Shown piece by piece: positions 26,710 through 35,457 of a DNA stretch of 64,000 nt (positions within the stretch are counted from its first letter, which is position 1; each line of letters begins with the position of its first letter). The stretch comes from UBA10348 sp002469915. Lineage in GTDB: Bacteria; Bacteroidota; Rhodothermia; Rhodothermales; UBA10348. The notes beneath the pieces are model-generated. The model did no database searches, was not told where the DNA came from, and was given only the letters and a program-made list of their open reading frames with translations. The DNA lies in the NCBI GenBank assembly GCA_029249345.1, contig JAQWHM010000015.1:103058-167057 (forward strand), written 5' to 3'. The position numbers and the translations under genes were made by a program.

Positions 26710-28188
26710 TTAGCTCAAAATTTCGTGTATGACCCGACCACCCACATCAGTCAGACGGAAATCACGCCCCTGAAATGGAAATGTGAGCTTCTTATGGTCA
26801 AATCCGAGTTGATTCAAAATAGTAGCCTGAAGATCATGAACATGGGTCTGTCCACTAACGGCTTGGTATCCAATTTCGTCTGTCTCACCGAAGGTAAAGC
26901 CTTTCTTAATACCACCACCGGCCATCCACATGGTGTAAGCATCGCTGTGGTGATCTCGTCCGACAAAGGGATTATCCTGTCCAGATCGATTCTCAAGCAT
27001 AGGGGTACGACCAAACTCTCCACCCCAAACAATGAGCGTCTCATCCAAAAGACCGCGGCGTTTAAGATCTAGGATGAGGGCGGTCATGGCTTGATCTGTT
27101 TCTTTGCAGCGATCTACAAATCCATGATTTAAGGCCTCTGACTCACCAGCACCATGCGAGTCCCATCCCCAATGGAACAGCTGTACAAAACGCACTCCTC
27201 GTTCTACGAGGCGTCGGGCTAGTAAACAATTGTTGGCAAATGAGAGCTCTCCTGGAGCCGTACCGTATTCCTGATGGATATAATCGGGTTCAGTAGTGAT
27301 ATCCATAGCCTCGGGCACGGACATCTGCATACGGAAGGCTAGTTCATATTGGGCGATACGCGTCAGGATTTCGGGATCCTGGGTTTCCTCGTATTGCTGT
27401 CGATTGATTTCGTTGATGGCATCAATGCTGGCTCTTCGTAGGTCTCTCGGAACGCCGTCTGGATCGGACAGGAATAAAACGGGATCGCCTTGTGATCTAC
27501 ACTGGATTCCTTGATAAACGGAAGGGAGGAATCCGCTGCCATACACTGAGGCCCCAGCACTTGGGGCGGCCGCCCCTGATATGAGAACGACAAATCCAGG
27601 CAGATTCTGGTTCTCCGACCCGAGACCATACACAGCCCACGAACCCAGGGACGGCCGCCCAAGACGTGGGCTCCCGGTATACATGAGCAATTGAGCCGGC
27701 GCATGATTGAACTCGTCCGTATGCATGGCCTTCAGAAAGGTGACTTCGTCTGCGACGCTTGAAAAATGCGGCAGATGGTTAGATATCCAGGCCCCTGAAT
27801 CTCCATGTTGCTTAAAGCTTGCCTGAGGTCCCAACATTTTGGGGACTCCACGTATGAAAGCGAATCGTTTACCCTCAAGGAGTGATTCGGGAGTCTGTTG
27901 GCCGTCGAGCCGTTCGAGTAATGGTTTGTAATCGAATAACTCCAATTGAGAAGGAGCTCCTGCCATATGCAGGAATATTACGTTTTTCGCCTTTGGTGCA
28001 AAATGGGGAGGCTTCGGGGCGAGAGGATCATCAATCAAGAAGGGGTGCTGAGGCTGCGCTGCATAGGCGGCTGGACCAAGCATGGACGATAGGGCCGCTC
28101 CTCCAAGTCCTGCTGAGAACGACTTGAGGAAATGCCTGCGAGTTTGCAAATGGGCATATTTGAGTCTGGCTTCGTCTAGAATATTCAT
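26710..28188 (-). CDS. DUF1501 protein, Tat-exported, alkaline-phosphatase-like fold (copy 1)
   Basis: The 492-residue protein has a twin-arginine signal (TRRHFLKSFSAGLGGAALSS) and the DUF1501 signatures IFLHMAGAPSQLELFDYKP, LIVWGGEFGRTPM and GRDHHSDAYTMWMAGGGI. DUF1501 proteins are related to sulfatases and alkaline phosphatases and occur as partners of DUF1549/DUF1553 cytochromes, chiefly in Planctomycetes. Export through Tat implies folding, and possibly metal loading, in the cytoplasm. Its ATG overlaps the stop of the upstream cytochrome gene by four bases (ATGA). A second pair lies at 35458-40112. The substrate is unknown, and sulfatase-like activity would be a guess. Confidence 0.93.
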   Translation of the reverse strand: MNILDEARLKYAHLQTRRHFLKSFSAGLGGAALSSMLGPAAYAAQPQHPFLIDDPLAPKPPHFAPKAKNVIFLHMAGAPSQLELFDYKPLLERLDGQQTPESLLEGKRFAFIRGVPKMLGPQASFKQHGDSGAWISNHLPHFSSVADEVTFLKAMHTDEFNHAPAQLLMYTGSPRLGRPSLGSWAVYGLGSENQNLPGFVVLISGAAAPSAGASVYGSGFLPSVYQGIQCRSQGDPVLFLSDPDGVPRDLRRASIDAINEINRQQYEETQDPEILTRIAQYELAFRMQMSVPEAMDITTEPDYIHQEYGTAPGELSFANNCLLARRLVERGVRFVQLFHWGWDSHGAGESEALNHGFVDRCKETDQAMTALILDLKRRGLLDETLIVWGGEFGRTPMLENRSGQDNPFVGRDHHSDAYTMWMAGGGIKKGFTFGETDEIGYQAVSGQTHVHDLQATILNQLGFDHKKLTFPFQGRDFRLTDVGGRVIHEILS

Positions 28189-30560
28189 TCTTTTGTCAGG
28201 AATTCGTCCAGATTCATAATGGAGTTAGCTACTAGCGTGAGATCGGACTTAGCCTCTAGGTTTACGAGTACGTCGAGTGTTTCGTCCGTTGGTTCGTGAG
28301 TGAGTGCTATTGAATATCCGTATCGGATTTTGTCCCGCGTGGACCCGTCAAAAGTCTCCATTCGATCAGCCAGTCCTTGGGCTGCTTCCCAAAAGGCAGG
28401 GTCATTCAGCGTCACAAGTGCTTGTAAGGGCGTATTGGTTCGGATACGTCTAGAGACACACAATTCACGAGTTGGGACATCGAAAGTGGCCATAGACGGG
28501 TAGGGTCCCGTCCGACGCCAGTAGGTATACACGGCTCGTCGATATCGGTCTTCTCCCTCAGCAGTTTTCCAGAACAGCCCGTTGTACGGATTCTTCCAGA
28601 TCCCATCTGGCTGCGGGGGCATGACGGAAGGACCAAACTGTTTGTCCGAAAGAAGGCCACTCACGGCCAAAGCCTGATCCCGAATTTGTTCAGCGCTGAG
28701 GCGAAACCGAGGACCACGAGATAATGTCTTATTGCGAGGATCTAACTCGAGTTTTTCTGCGGTGACGTCGGAGGCTTGTCGGTAGGTGGCAGAAAGCACC
28801 ATTTCTTTTAATAGCCCTTTGACACTCCACGCAAGATCGTCCTGAAAATGAACGGCTAGCCAATCTAGGAGCTCTGGGTGCGAAGGAGGAATACCGACAG
28901 TGCCGAAATCATCGGACGACTCGACAATTCCGAGGCCAAACAACTGCTCCCAGAGTCTGTTAACCATAACCCGAGAGGTGAGCGGATTGTCTGCGGACAT
29001 GATCCACTGTGCGAAGCCCATTCTGTTGGCCGGACCATTGAGCTTGGGTAGGGCAAGGGGAACGCCCGGTTCAACGACGTCCGTCTGGATGAGAAAATTA
29101 CCTCTTTCCATAATCCGTGTAGCCCGCCGTTCGTCTTCAGGCAATTCCCTCATAACGGGCGTGATGGTTGGAGCCAGATCGTGCAGCTTTTTGGTAAGCT
29201 CACTTCTCGTTTTTCTGAGATCCTCAGTAGAAGGATCTACATCTGCAAAACGATCTCTCAAAAAAGCCCGTTGATGTGGAGTGCGGAGTGAATCAGCAAT
29301 AGCTGCAATGCGCCGAACTTCGTTTTGAGCGGTGGTGGACAGTTTTCCCGATACCGTTGGATCGTCGAGAGATTGCTCCCAAACGAGGCGCTGCTGCCGA
29401 ATTTCTGGCGTTGAAACCGTAGCTACGATCTGCTCGCCAACGGATGATAGGTCGGCCTGCAACTGGCTAGCTTCTGTGCGGTGCGCCGACTCAAATTCTC
29501 TTAGTAAAGGTTCTTCGTTTGGCTGGTCCCAATCCGCCGTGTTATTGAACAGGGCAAACGAGGCATAAAAGTCCTCCTGAACAAACGGATCGTACGGGTG
29601 GCCGTGGCATTGGACGCATGCCATGGTGGTTCCTTGAAAGACTTCCCATGTGGTGTTTACTCTATCCACGACGGCTGCAATACGATGCTCCTCATCGTCT
29701 GTACCGCCCTCTTCGTTGGTCATCGCATTTCGATTGAAGGCTGTCGCAATTAGCTGATTTGTCGTGGGATCAGGAAAAAGATCTCCAGCCAATTGCTCGA
29801 TCGTGAATTGATCGTATGGCATATCGCTATTAAAGGCGTTGATTAGCCAATCTCGGTATCTCCAAATAGAACGGGCACGGTCGGCTTCATATCCTTTGGT
29901 GTCTGCGTATCGGGCTAGATCCAACCAGAGGGCTGCCCAGCGTTCTCCGAACTGAGGAGAACTGAGGAGCTCATCAACCAACCGCTCATAATCGTCGGTT
30001 GCACACAGCGATTCTACTTGGTCGAGTGAAGGAGGCAAACCAGTAAGGTCGAGACTTACTCTTCTCGCAAGAACCGTGCAGGATGCTTCCTCCGCAGGGG
30101 AAAGACCCATTTTGTCCAGTTTTTGGACCACAAAAGCATCAATTGGTGAGCGAATCCAATCGTTATTTATGTCAGGATCAGTTTTTACGGGGCGTTCATA
30201 GGCCCAATGGCGGTCCCAATTGGCTCCCTGCTCAATCCAGTTTCGAAGGAGTTCTATCTCATCTTCAGACAGCGGCTCATCATCCTTTGGCATGCGATCG
30301 GCAGGATTTGGGTGCGTCACTTTCATGATCATTGCACTTCCTGAGGCATTCCCTGGGATAATTGCGGGATCACCAGAGTCGCCGCCGAGCAGAGCTAAAT
30401 CCCGAAATTGCAGATTCAGACCTGAATTTGTTTTGACTCCTCCGTGGCATGCCACGCAGCGATCATTGAGAACGGGCCGAATTTCAGTATTGAAATCGAC
30501 CTTTTCACCGGCACAGCCAGATATCAGACTGGCAAACAGTATCCAAACGTATTTCCGCAT
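28185..30560 (-). CDS. Planctomycete-type cytochrome with DUF1549 and DUF1553 domains (copy 1)
   Basis: The 791-residue lipoprotein (lipid Cys16 in LISGC) carries a PSCyt1 haem domain with CVACH at 35-39. The DUF1549 domain follows at about 130-330, with ARRVSLDLTGLPP and a second haem motif CVQCH at 315-319. The DUF1553 domain occupies about 500-770 (MSADNPLTSRVMVNRLWEQL). Two haem c sites indicate a periplasmic redox role. It is the first gene of a tight operon with DUF1501 and the DUF2231-cytochrome-LRR gene. It is divergent from the NHL gene at 30674, and the 113-base gap between them should hold both promoters. This family is abundant in Planctomycetes and less usual in the FCB group. 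Confidence 0.93.
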   Translation of the reverse strand: MRKYVWILFASLISGCAGEKVDFNTEIRPVLNDRCVACHGGVKTNSGLNLQFRDLALLGGDSGDPAIIPGNASGSAMIMKVTHPNPADRMPKDDEPLSEDEIELLRNWIEQGANWDRHWAYERPVKTDPDINNDWIRSPIDAFVVQKLDKMGLSPAEEASCTVLARRVSLDLTGLPPSLDQVESLCATDDYERLVDELLSSPQFGERWAALWLDLARYADTKGYEADRARSIWRYRDWLINAFNSDMPYDQFTIEQLAGDLFPDPTTNQLIATAFNRNAMTNEEGGTDDEEHRIAAVVDRVNTTWEVFQGTTMACVQCHGHPYDPFVQEDFYASFALFNNTADWDQPNEEPLLREFESAHRTEASQLQADLSSVGEQIVATVSTPEIRQQRLVWEQSLDDPTVSGKLSTTAQNEVRRIAAIADSLRTPHQRAFLRDRFADVDPSTEDLRKTRSELTKKLHDLAPTITPVMRELPEDERRATRIMERGNFLIQTDVVEPGVPLALPKLNGPANRMGFAQWIMSADNPLTSRVMVNRLWEQLFGLGIVESSDDFGTVGIPPSHPELLDWLAVHFQDDLAWSVKGLLKEMVLSATYRQASDVTAEKLELDPRNKTLSRGPRFRLSAEQIRDQALAVSGLLSDKQFGPSVMPPQPDGIWKNPYNGLFWKTAEGEDRYRRAVYTYWRRTGPYPSMATFDVPTRELCVSRRIRTNTPLQALVTLNDPAFWEAAQGLADRMETFDGSTRDKIRYGYSIALTHEPTDETLDVLVNLEAKSDLTLVANSIMNLDEFLTKE

Positions 30561-30673
30561 GCCAAAGGATCGGAATCAGACCACATCATAGTCAAGGAGT
30601 CATTCAAGGAAACAAGGTGATCTGGCAATTGAAAATCCATATACTAAAACAGATATCATTAACCCTGGACGTT

Positions 30674-31735
30674 ATGAACCGCCGTCAATTCGCTAGAACA
30701 TCAGCCATTGTCTCCGCAGGAGCCACGCTTATGCCACGAGCACTTCACATCATTTCAAAACGAAGTATCTCGGATTTGGTCATCGGCCACGGCGACTTCC
30801 GGTACCGGGTGGATCAGGAGTGGGGAAATCTGGACCCCATGGCTCACCCCGTCAAAAACTGCCATGAAATGGTACAGGATCGGTCTGGTCGACTCATTAT
30901 GATCACGGATGAAGTGAAGAACAACATTCTAATTTATGATCGGAGTGGGAAGTTAGTTAGCAGCTGGGGTACTACGTTTCCGTATGGACACGGACTGACG
31001 CTCTCGGACGAAGGGGATGCTGAATATTTGTGGATCTGTGACAATGGTTTTGACGGAAATGCACAGGTCGTCAAGACCACGTTGGATGGCAAGGAGGTCA
31101 TGCGCCTAGCCAATCCCAAGACGTTTGGTGAGTATGGCGAAGAGGATAATTTTTATCCGACCGAAACGGCTGTTGCAGCCAACGGCGATATATATGTGGC
31201 TGATGGGTACGGGTCACAGTGGATTCTTCAGTATGCATCGGATGGGACGTTTATTCGGAAATTTGGTGGAAGAGGAGATGGGGACAGCCAGTTTTCAACG
31301 GCTCATGGTGTCTGTATTGACTCTCGCGGGAAAGGAGATCCAACATTGATGATTACCTCTCGGGGGCACAATGCTTTTAAACGGTATTCGATGGATGGAG
31401 CGTACCTGGAGACCCTGTTTTTACCGGGAGCATTCGTTTGTCGGGCCGTGATTGATGACGATATCCTGTATTCAGGGGTTTGTTGGTCACGTTTGAAGTA
31501 CCTGAACCAGACACCTAACTCTGGATTTGTAACCATTTTGGATGCTTCAGGGACCGTGGTATCGAATCCGGGTGGAACTCAACCCGAGTACAGAGATGGG
31601 GAGCTACAGCTCATGCTTCAGCAGGAAGACCTGTTTCATCATTGCCACGACGTTTGCGTCGATTCAGACAAAAACCTCTACGTATGTCAGTGGAATGCTG
31701 AACAATCCTACCCTATCAAACTGGAGCGGATATAG
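30674..31735 (+). CDS. Tat-exported NHL-repeat beta-propeller protein
   Basis: The 353-residue protein from ATG 30674 starts with a twin-arginine signal (MNRRQFARTSAIVSAGATL). An earlier GTG at 30617 would place 19 unlikely residues before it. The body is an NHL-type six-bladed propeller, with blades such as GRLIMITDEVKNNILIYDRSG and GDIYVADGYGSQWILQYASDG, and ends with CHDVCVDSDKNLYVCQWN. Similar proteins include peptidyl-alpha-hydroxyglycine alpha-amidating-lyase-like and 6-bladed propeller proteins. Conserved His and Cys pairs (HHCHDVC) could bind metal. It is divergent from the cytochrome/DUF1501 operon and three bases from the next gene, so a shared process with both is plausible. Confidence 0.85.
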   Translation: MNRRQFARTSAIVSAGATLMPRALHIISKRSISDLVIGHGDFRYRVDQEWGNLDPMAHPVKNCHEMVQDRSGRLIMITDEVKNNILIYDRSGKLVSSWGTTFPYGHGLTLSDEGDAEYLWICDNGFDGNAQVVKTTLDGKEVMRLANPKTFGEYGEEDNFYPTETAVAANGDIYVADGYGSQWILQYASDGTFIRKFGGRGDGDSQFSTAHGVCIDSRGKGDPTLMITSRGHNAFKRYSMDGAYLETLFLPGAFVCRAVIDDDILYSGVCWSRLKYLNQTPNSGFVTILDASGTVVSNPGGTQPEYRDGELQLMLQQEDLFHHCHDVCVDSDKNLYVCQWNAEQSYPIKLERI

Positions 31736-31738
31736 CCC

Positions 31739-32455
31739 ATGGGGATCTTGGAAAAGAAGAACAGGCGGATCCTAGGACTGATTGTTCTCGCGGTCGTCAT
31801 TGTCTATCGCATGTTCAGAGACCCCGTAAGTCCTACCGTATCTAAGAGTACTGAACAGGGGGAAATAATGGGTTCGATGGCTGACTATGCCCTAACAGTC
31901 GCCGGTATGTTTGTACTGGGCCATGAGGTCCAAAGCTTTCAGGAATGTGGGGACGCTGCTTCAGAGTCTCTTTGGATTAATGACCTCACGGATTCGGTTG
32001 AAGGTCTATATGCTGAGACAGAAAATCCTGCCGAACCGTATGATGCTGTTTTTGGATCAGTAAGTATGCGGCGAGAAGAAGCTCCAGAAGATGGGTTTGG
32101 AGCTGATTATGCTGGAACAGCAGTGATCACTCGTATTAATTACTGGCCGTTGGAAGGGTTCAACTGTGCCTATGATTGGGATGCTTTTGATTTTCAAGCG
32201 TTTGGAAATGAGCCTTTCTGGAGGGCACGCTTAGCCGAAGGCAAGGTAGTGCTAACTACACCGGAGGGAGAGCAAACGTTTGAAGTTGATGCGCACCGAT
32301 GGCCACTCTCGAACACGGACAAAACCTTTGTTTTATCGGCATCTGACGAAGAGTGCCGCGATACCATGACGGGTACCTTTTATGGCGAATCGGTTGAGCT
32401 TTTTGTCGGGGAATCTCGGTGGAAGGGCTGTGGACACTGGGGCCTGGGTAAATAA
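31739..32455 (+). CDS. COG3650-like membrane-anchored protein
   Basis: The 238-residue protein has one N-terminal membrane helix (about residues 10-26, ILGLIVLAVVIVY). A periplasmic domain follows whose C-terminal part holds AFGNEPFWRARLAEG, ECRDTMTGTFYGESVELFV and WKGCGHW. These are the recognisable signatures of the COG3650/META-like family, small beta-barrel domains found in lipoproteins and heat-shock-related envelope proteins. It starts three bases after the NHL gene, so the two form an operon closed by the hairpin at 32458. The N-terminal half (residues 35-140) is less conserved, with several Cys that could form disulphides. The role is unknown. Confidence 0.75.
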   Translation: MGILEKKNRRILGLIVLAVVIVYRMFRDPVSPTVSKSTEQGEIMGSMADYALTVAGMFVLGHEVQSFQECGDAASESLWINDLTDSVEGLYAETENPAEPYDAVFGSVSMRREEAPEDGFGADYAGTAVITRINYWPLEGFNCAYDWDAFDFQAFGNEPFWRARLAEGKVVLTTPEGEQTFEVDAHRWPLSNTDKTFVLSASDEECRDTMTGTFYGESVELFVGESRWKGCGHWGLGK

Positions 32456-32457
32456 AA

Positions 32458-32485
32458 AGCGGGTCCGGCTTTCGCCGGACCCGCT
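32458..32485 (+). terminator. Intrinsic terminator after the NHL/COG3650 operon
   Basis: AGCGGGTCCGGC (32458-32469) and its exact complement (32474-32485) form a 12-base stem around TTTC, three bases after the stop. An A-run precedes it and CCTTT follows. It also faces the minus-strand gene ending at 32555. Confidence 0.85.
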
Positions 32486-32554
32486 CCTTTGCTCACTTAG
32501 ATACTCAGTGTTGAATAAGCTAAGTGGCGCTATCCTCTACCCAGGATATTAAGT

Positions 32555-33028
32555 TTAGTTATTTGTGATCGTGTAGGTGACGGTGCGGACATAGTTGTCA
32601 GGCTCGGCTTCGACTGTAGCGACAGCTTCGTAGTTCAAGCCCAGTCCGTTTTCATTTACGTCATCGATCTTATGTACGAGATCCACTGATTTTTCTGAGA
32701 GACTTTTTTTGCCCTTTGACTGTGCGTCTTTTGGAGCGCCCATCGTTGCATACAGCGTAAGACCTTTACTCATGTCTTTATCTAGCTTGGCGGAGATTTT
32801 CTTGTCGTCGCCGTTTGCGGTAACCGCATAGGTCGCAGAAGCAGTTGCAGCGTCAGGAGCTTGACCGGCCGTCGCAGCGGCAATCGTCATGTTGATCGTT
32901 CCCTGAACAGAGATGACGGCGATTTCAGCCACATTAATGGTGACTTGCTGTGTGGCTTTGTTGCTCTGGGCCATAGCGGTTGTGGAGAAAGCGAGGGCGA
33001 GTAGGGTAAGGGCAAGGAGATTTTTCAT
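32555..33028 (-). CDS. Small exported beta-sandwich-like protein
   Basis: The 157-residue protein has a clear signal peptide (MKNLLALTLLALAFSTTAMAQ). The mature part is Ala/Thr/Val-rich without Cys or Trp (QQVTINVAEIAVISVQGTIN, SATYAVTANGDDKKISAKLD, YVRTVTYTITNN). The alternating strand pattern is like pilin, WxL or spore-coat-U-type beta-sandwiches, but no family is certain. It stands alone, with the terminator hairpin of the opposite operon behind it. A short hairpin (ACGAG/CTCGT, 33055-33069) lies in its leader. A surface or secreted structural role is possible; that is inference. Confidence 0.7.
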   Translation of the reverse strand: MKNLLALTLLALAFSTTAMAQSNKATQQVTINVAEIAVISVQGTINMTIAAATAGQAPDAATASATYAVTANGDDKKISAKLDKDMSKGLTLYATMGAPKDAQSKGKKSLSEKSVDLVHKIDDVNENGLGLNYEAVATVEAEPDNYVRTVTYTITNN

Positions 33029-33344
33029 AGCGTGACCTGTTGGGTAAAGTGTTAACGAGTGGCTCTCGTCGAAAGCATCTGTGAGTTACGGTTGTGCCAG
33101 AGAACTACAATCCGCATGCCGGAAGACACGGAAAGGACAAAATCGGTCCAAACAGGCGAACAACGATGATCACTCCTCCTTCTCCCCGCGCTCGAGTGTT
33201 TCGTCAGCAAAACAATAGTGGTTTGCTAACATCACAAATTGTAGGGTCTCGCCGATAAATGGGGAATAAATTGGGATGATGGGCATATACTTCTTCTCTC
33301 GTATACTTTGCTCCACTTACATCCATTCAGTTTATCCTGAAAAG
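33029..33344. other. 316-base divergent intergenic region
   Basis: The stretch separates the small exported protein gene (minus) from the permease gene (plus) and should hold both promoters. I see a weak hairpin at 33055-33069 and a TATAC direct repeat near 33290-33310, the second copy followed by TTTG. I see no RNA gene, no convincing operator and no real coding frame, apart from the upstream extension of the permease frame to 33276. Confidence 0.5.
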
Positions 33345-35444
33345 ATGACGACAAACTCCACATCAAAAATGAAAAAGGAACTGGGCCTATTTGATGTTTG
33401 GGCCTTGGCCGCCGGTGCAACGTTGAGCGGTGGTTTCTTTCTGCTGCCAGGAATTGCAGCTGCAAGTGCAGGTCATTCCGTGCCTCTCGCCTATCTGATC
33501 GCTGCTTTGTTCTTGCTGCCCGGGCTATTGGCAAAAGCAGAATTAGCTACGGCAATGCCTCGTTCGGGAGGAGTCTACTTTTTCCTAGATCGATCGATGG
33601 GGCCTTTGTGGGGGACTATGACCGGTTTTGGTACGTGGATATCACTCGTTTTAAAAACGGCTTTCGCACTCGTGGGAGTGGGGGCATACATAGGCATCTT
33701 TTTTCCTGATTTGCCTATTGAGCCCGTTGCAGCTGGGCTCGCGCTGGTATTTGGCGTCCTGAATATGTTTGGGGCCAAAAAAACGGGTACGGCTCAAGCA
33801 CTTGTAGTAATTGGTCTAATGCTCCTGATCGCTTGGTTTACTGGGTTTGGCTTGTTTAAGGTAGAGCTTGGTTCGTTGAGTGATATGCTCGCGACTGAAT
33901 CAGGAAGCCTGTTTTCAACAGCCGGTCTACTCATCGTTTCCTATATGGGTTTGACTAAAGTGGCGAGTGTGGCCGGCGAGGTGAAAAATCCAGATCGGAA
34001 TTTACCACTTGGCATGTTACTCGCATTTTTAACCGCTATTGTATGCTACGTCGTTGGGACGGAAGTCATGATTGCAGCGGTAGGTGTGGAAGTGCTTGGG
34101 GCGAATGGAGGTGATTTAACACCTGTGGCCACCGTAGCGGATGCCCTTTTTGGTAACGCTGGCAAAATTGTGATGACGATTGCATCGGTATTGGCCGGTT
34201 TTGCGCTTATAAACGCTGGAATTATGAGTGCCTCCAGGTATCCTATGGCCATGAGTAGAGATAATCTACTTCCTGAACCATTAGGCCGCGTTTCACCTAA
34301 AACATCCTCCCCAATCATATCTGTGATCTTCACCGTCGCAGTTATGTTGTTGTTTTTAACCGTGTTCAACCCGGTCAAGTTGGCCAAGCTAGCCTCTGCT
34401 TTTCAATTGCTCATGTTTGCTATGAGTACGATGGCCGTGATTGTTATGCGAGAAGCACGCCTCGCTTCCTATGATCCTGGGTTCAAGAGCCCATTCTATC
34501 CCTGGTTGCAAATTATTGGTATTGTGGCTTCGTTCTGGCTGATCTTTCAAATGGGATATTTATCGATCGGGTTTACTCTTGGTCTTCTTTGGTTTGGAGC
34601 TTTGTGGTACAAGTATTACGCCTCGGATCGAGTCCAGAGAAGTGGAGCGATATTCAATATTTTTGAGCGTCTGGGAAGAAGTAGCACCGACGGTTTAGAT
34701 CGTGAGCTAAGGGGCATTTTGAAGGAGAAGGGTCTGAGAACAGACGATCCATTTGACGAGATCGTTGCGCGAAGTTTTGTGATTGATATTGCCTATTCGA
34801 CTTCTTTTGAAGATGTCGTTGAACGTGCTGCGGCCTTGCTTGCTGGACGTATTCCAATGACGGCTCATAACATATCCAGAAAATTTCTGGAAGGAACCCG
34901 TCTGGGTGCCACGCCGGTTACGAAAGGCGTAGCGCTACCCCATATGAGTATAGAAGGGCTTTCTAACGCTGAATTGGTCATTGTCCGTGCTAAAGAAGGT
35001 ATTACCTTGCAGGCACCTGATCTTGAATTGAGTCCTGAAAAACCTGATTCCACCGTTGAAGCGATCTTTTTCTTGATTAGTCCAAAGGAGAATCCAGGAC
35101 AACACTTACGCATTCTTGCACAGATCGCACGACTCGTGGATGGTGATACCTTTAACGAAGAGTGGCAGTCCGCTGCGGATGAGCTTCAACTGAAGGAAGT
35201 ACTACTTATGCAGGAGAACTTCCTCTTTATTACGCTAAGGTGCGATTCTAAAGCGGCCGTTTTGATTGGCAAGTCGCTCAAAGAGATTGATCTGCCACCA
35301 GGGAATCTGATTCCTGTTGTTCGCCGTGGTCACAAGAACATAATTCCCCAAGGGGAGACCGTTCTGGAAGAAGGAGACCGACTAACCATTTTAGGAGAGC
35401 CCGAAAGCTTAAAAGATATTCGGTCGCAATACTTCGCTGGTTAG
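33345..35444 (+). CDS. APC-family amino-acid permease fused to PTS EIIA-like and TrkA-C-like domains
   Basis: From ATG 33345 the protein has 699 residues (33276 is an alternative, adding 23 residues). Residues 15-430 form an APC-type carrier with about 12 membrane helices; the first holds the GATLSGGFFLLPG substrate-binding turn. Residues about 470-605 resemble a PTS EIIA type-2 (mannitol/fructose or nitrogen-type) domain, with the phosphorylatable His533 in GVALPHMSIEG. Residues about 620-697 look like a TrkA-C/RCK_C ligand-binding domain ending GDRLTILGEPESLKDI. The carrier should import or exchange an amino acid, with activity tuned by phosphorylation or a nucleotide-like ligand. No PTS phosphotransferase gene is nearby. 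The domain order is visible; the control mechanism is inference. Confidence 0.87.
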   Translation: MTTNSTSKMKKELGLFDVWALAAGATLSGGFFLLPGIAAASAGHSVPLAYLIAALFLLPGLLAKAELATAMPRSGGVYFFLDRSMGPLWGTMTGFGTWISLVLKTAFALVGVGAYIGIFFPDLPIEPVAAGLALVFGVLNMFGAKKTGTAQALVVIGLMLLIAWFTGFGLFKVELGSLSDMLATESGSLFSTAGLLIVSYMGLTKVASVAGEVKNPDRNLPLGMLLAFLTAIVCYVVGTEVMIAAVGVEVLGANGGDLTPVATVADALFGNAGKIVMTIASVLAGFALINAGIMSASRYPMAMSRDNLLPEPLGRVSPKTSSPIISVIFTVAVMLLFLTVFNPVKLAKLASAFQLLMFAMSTMAVIVMREARLASYDPGFKSPFYPWLQIIGIVASFWLIFQMGYLSIGFTLGLLWFGALWYKYYASDRVQRSGAIFNIFERLGRSSTDGLDRELRGILKEKGLRTDDPFDEIVARSFVIDIAYSTSFEDVVERAAALLAGRIPMTAHNISRKFLEGTRLGATPVTKGVALPHMSIEGLSNAELVIVRAKEGITLQAPDLELSPEKPDSTVEAIFFLISPKENPGQHLRILAQIARLVDGDTFNEEWQSAADELQLKEVLLMQENFLFITLRCDSKAAVLIGKSLKEIDLPPGNLIPVVRRGHKNIIPQGETVLEEGDRLTILGEPESLKDIRSQYFAG

Positions 35445-35457
35445 ATCAGTGCTTGGA

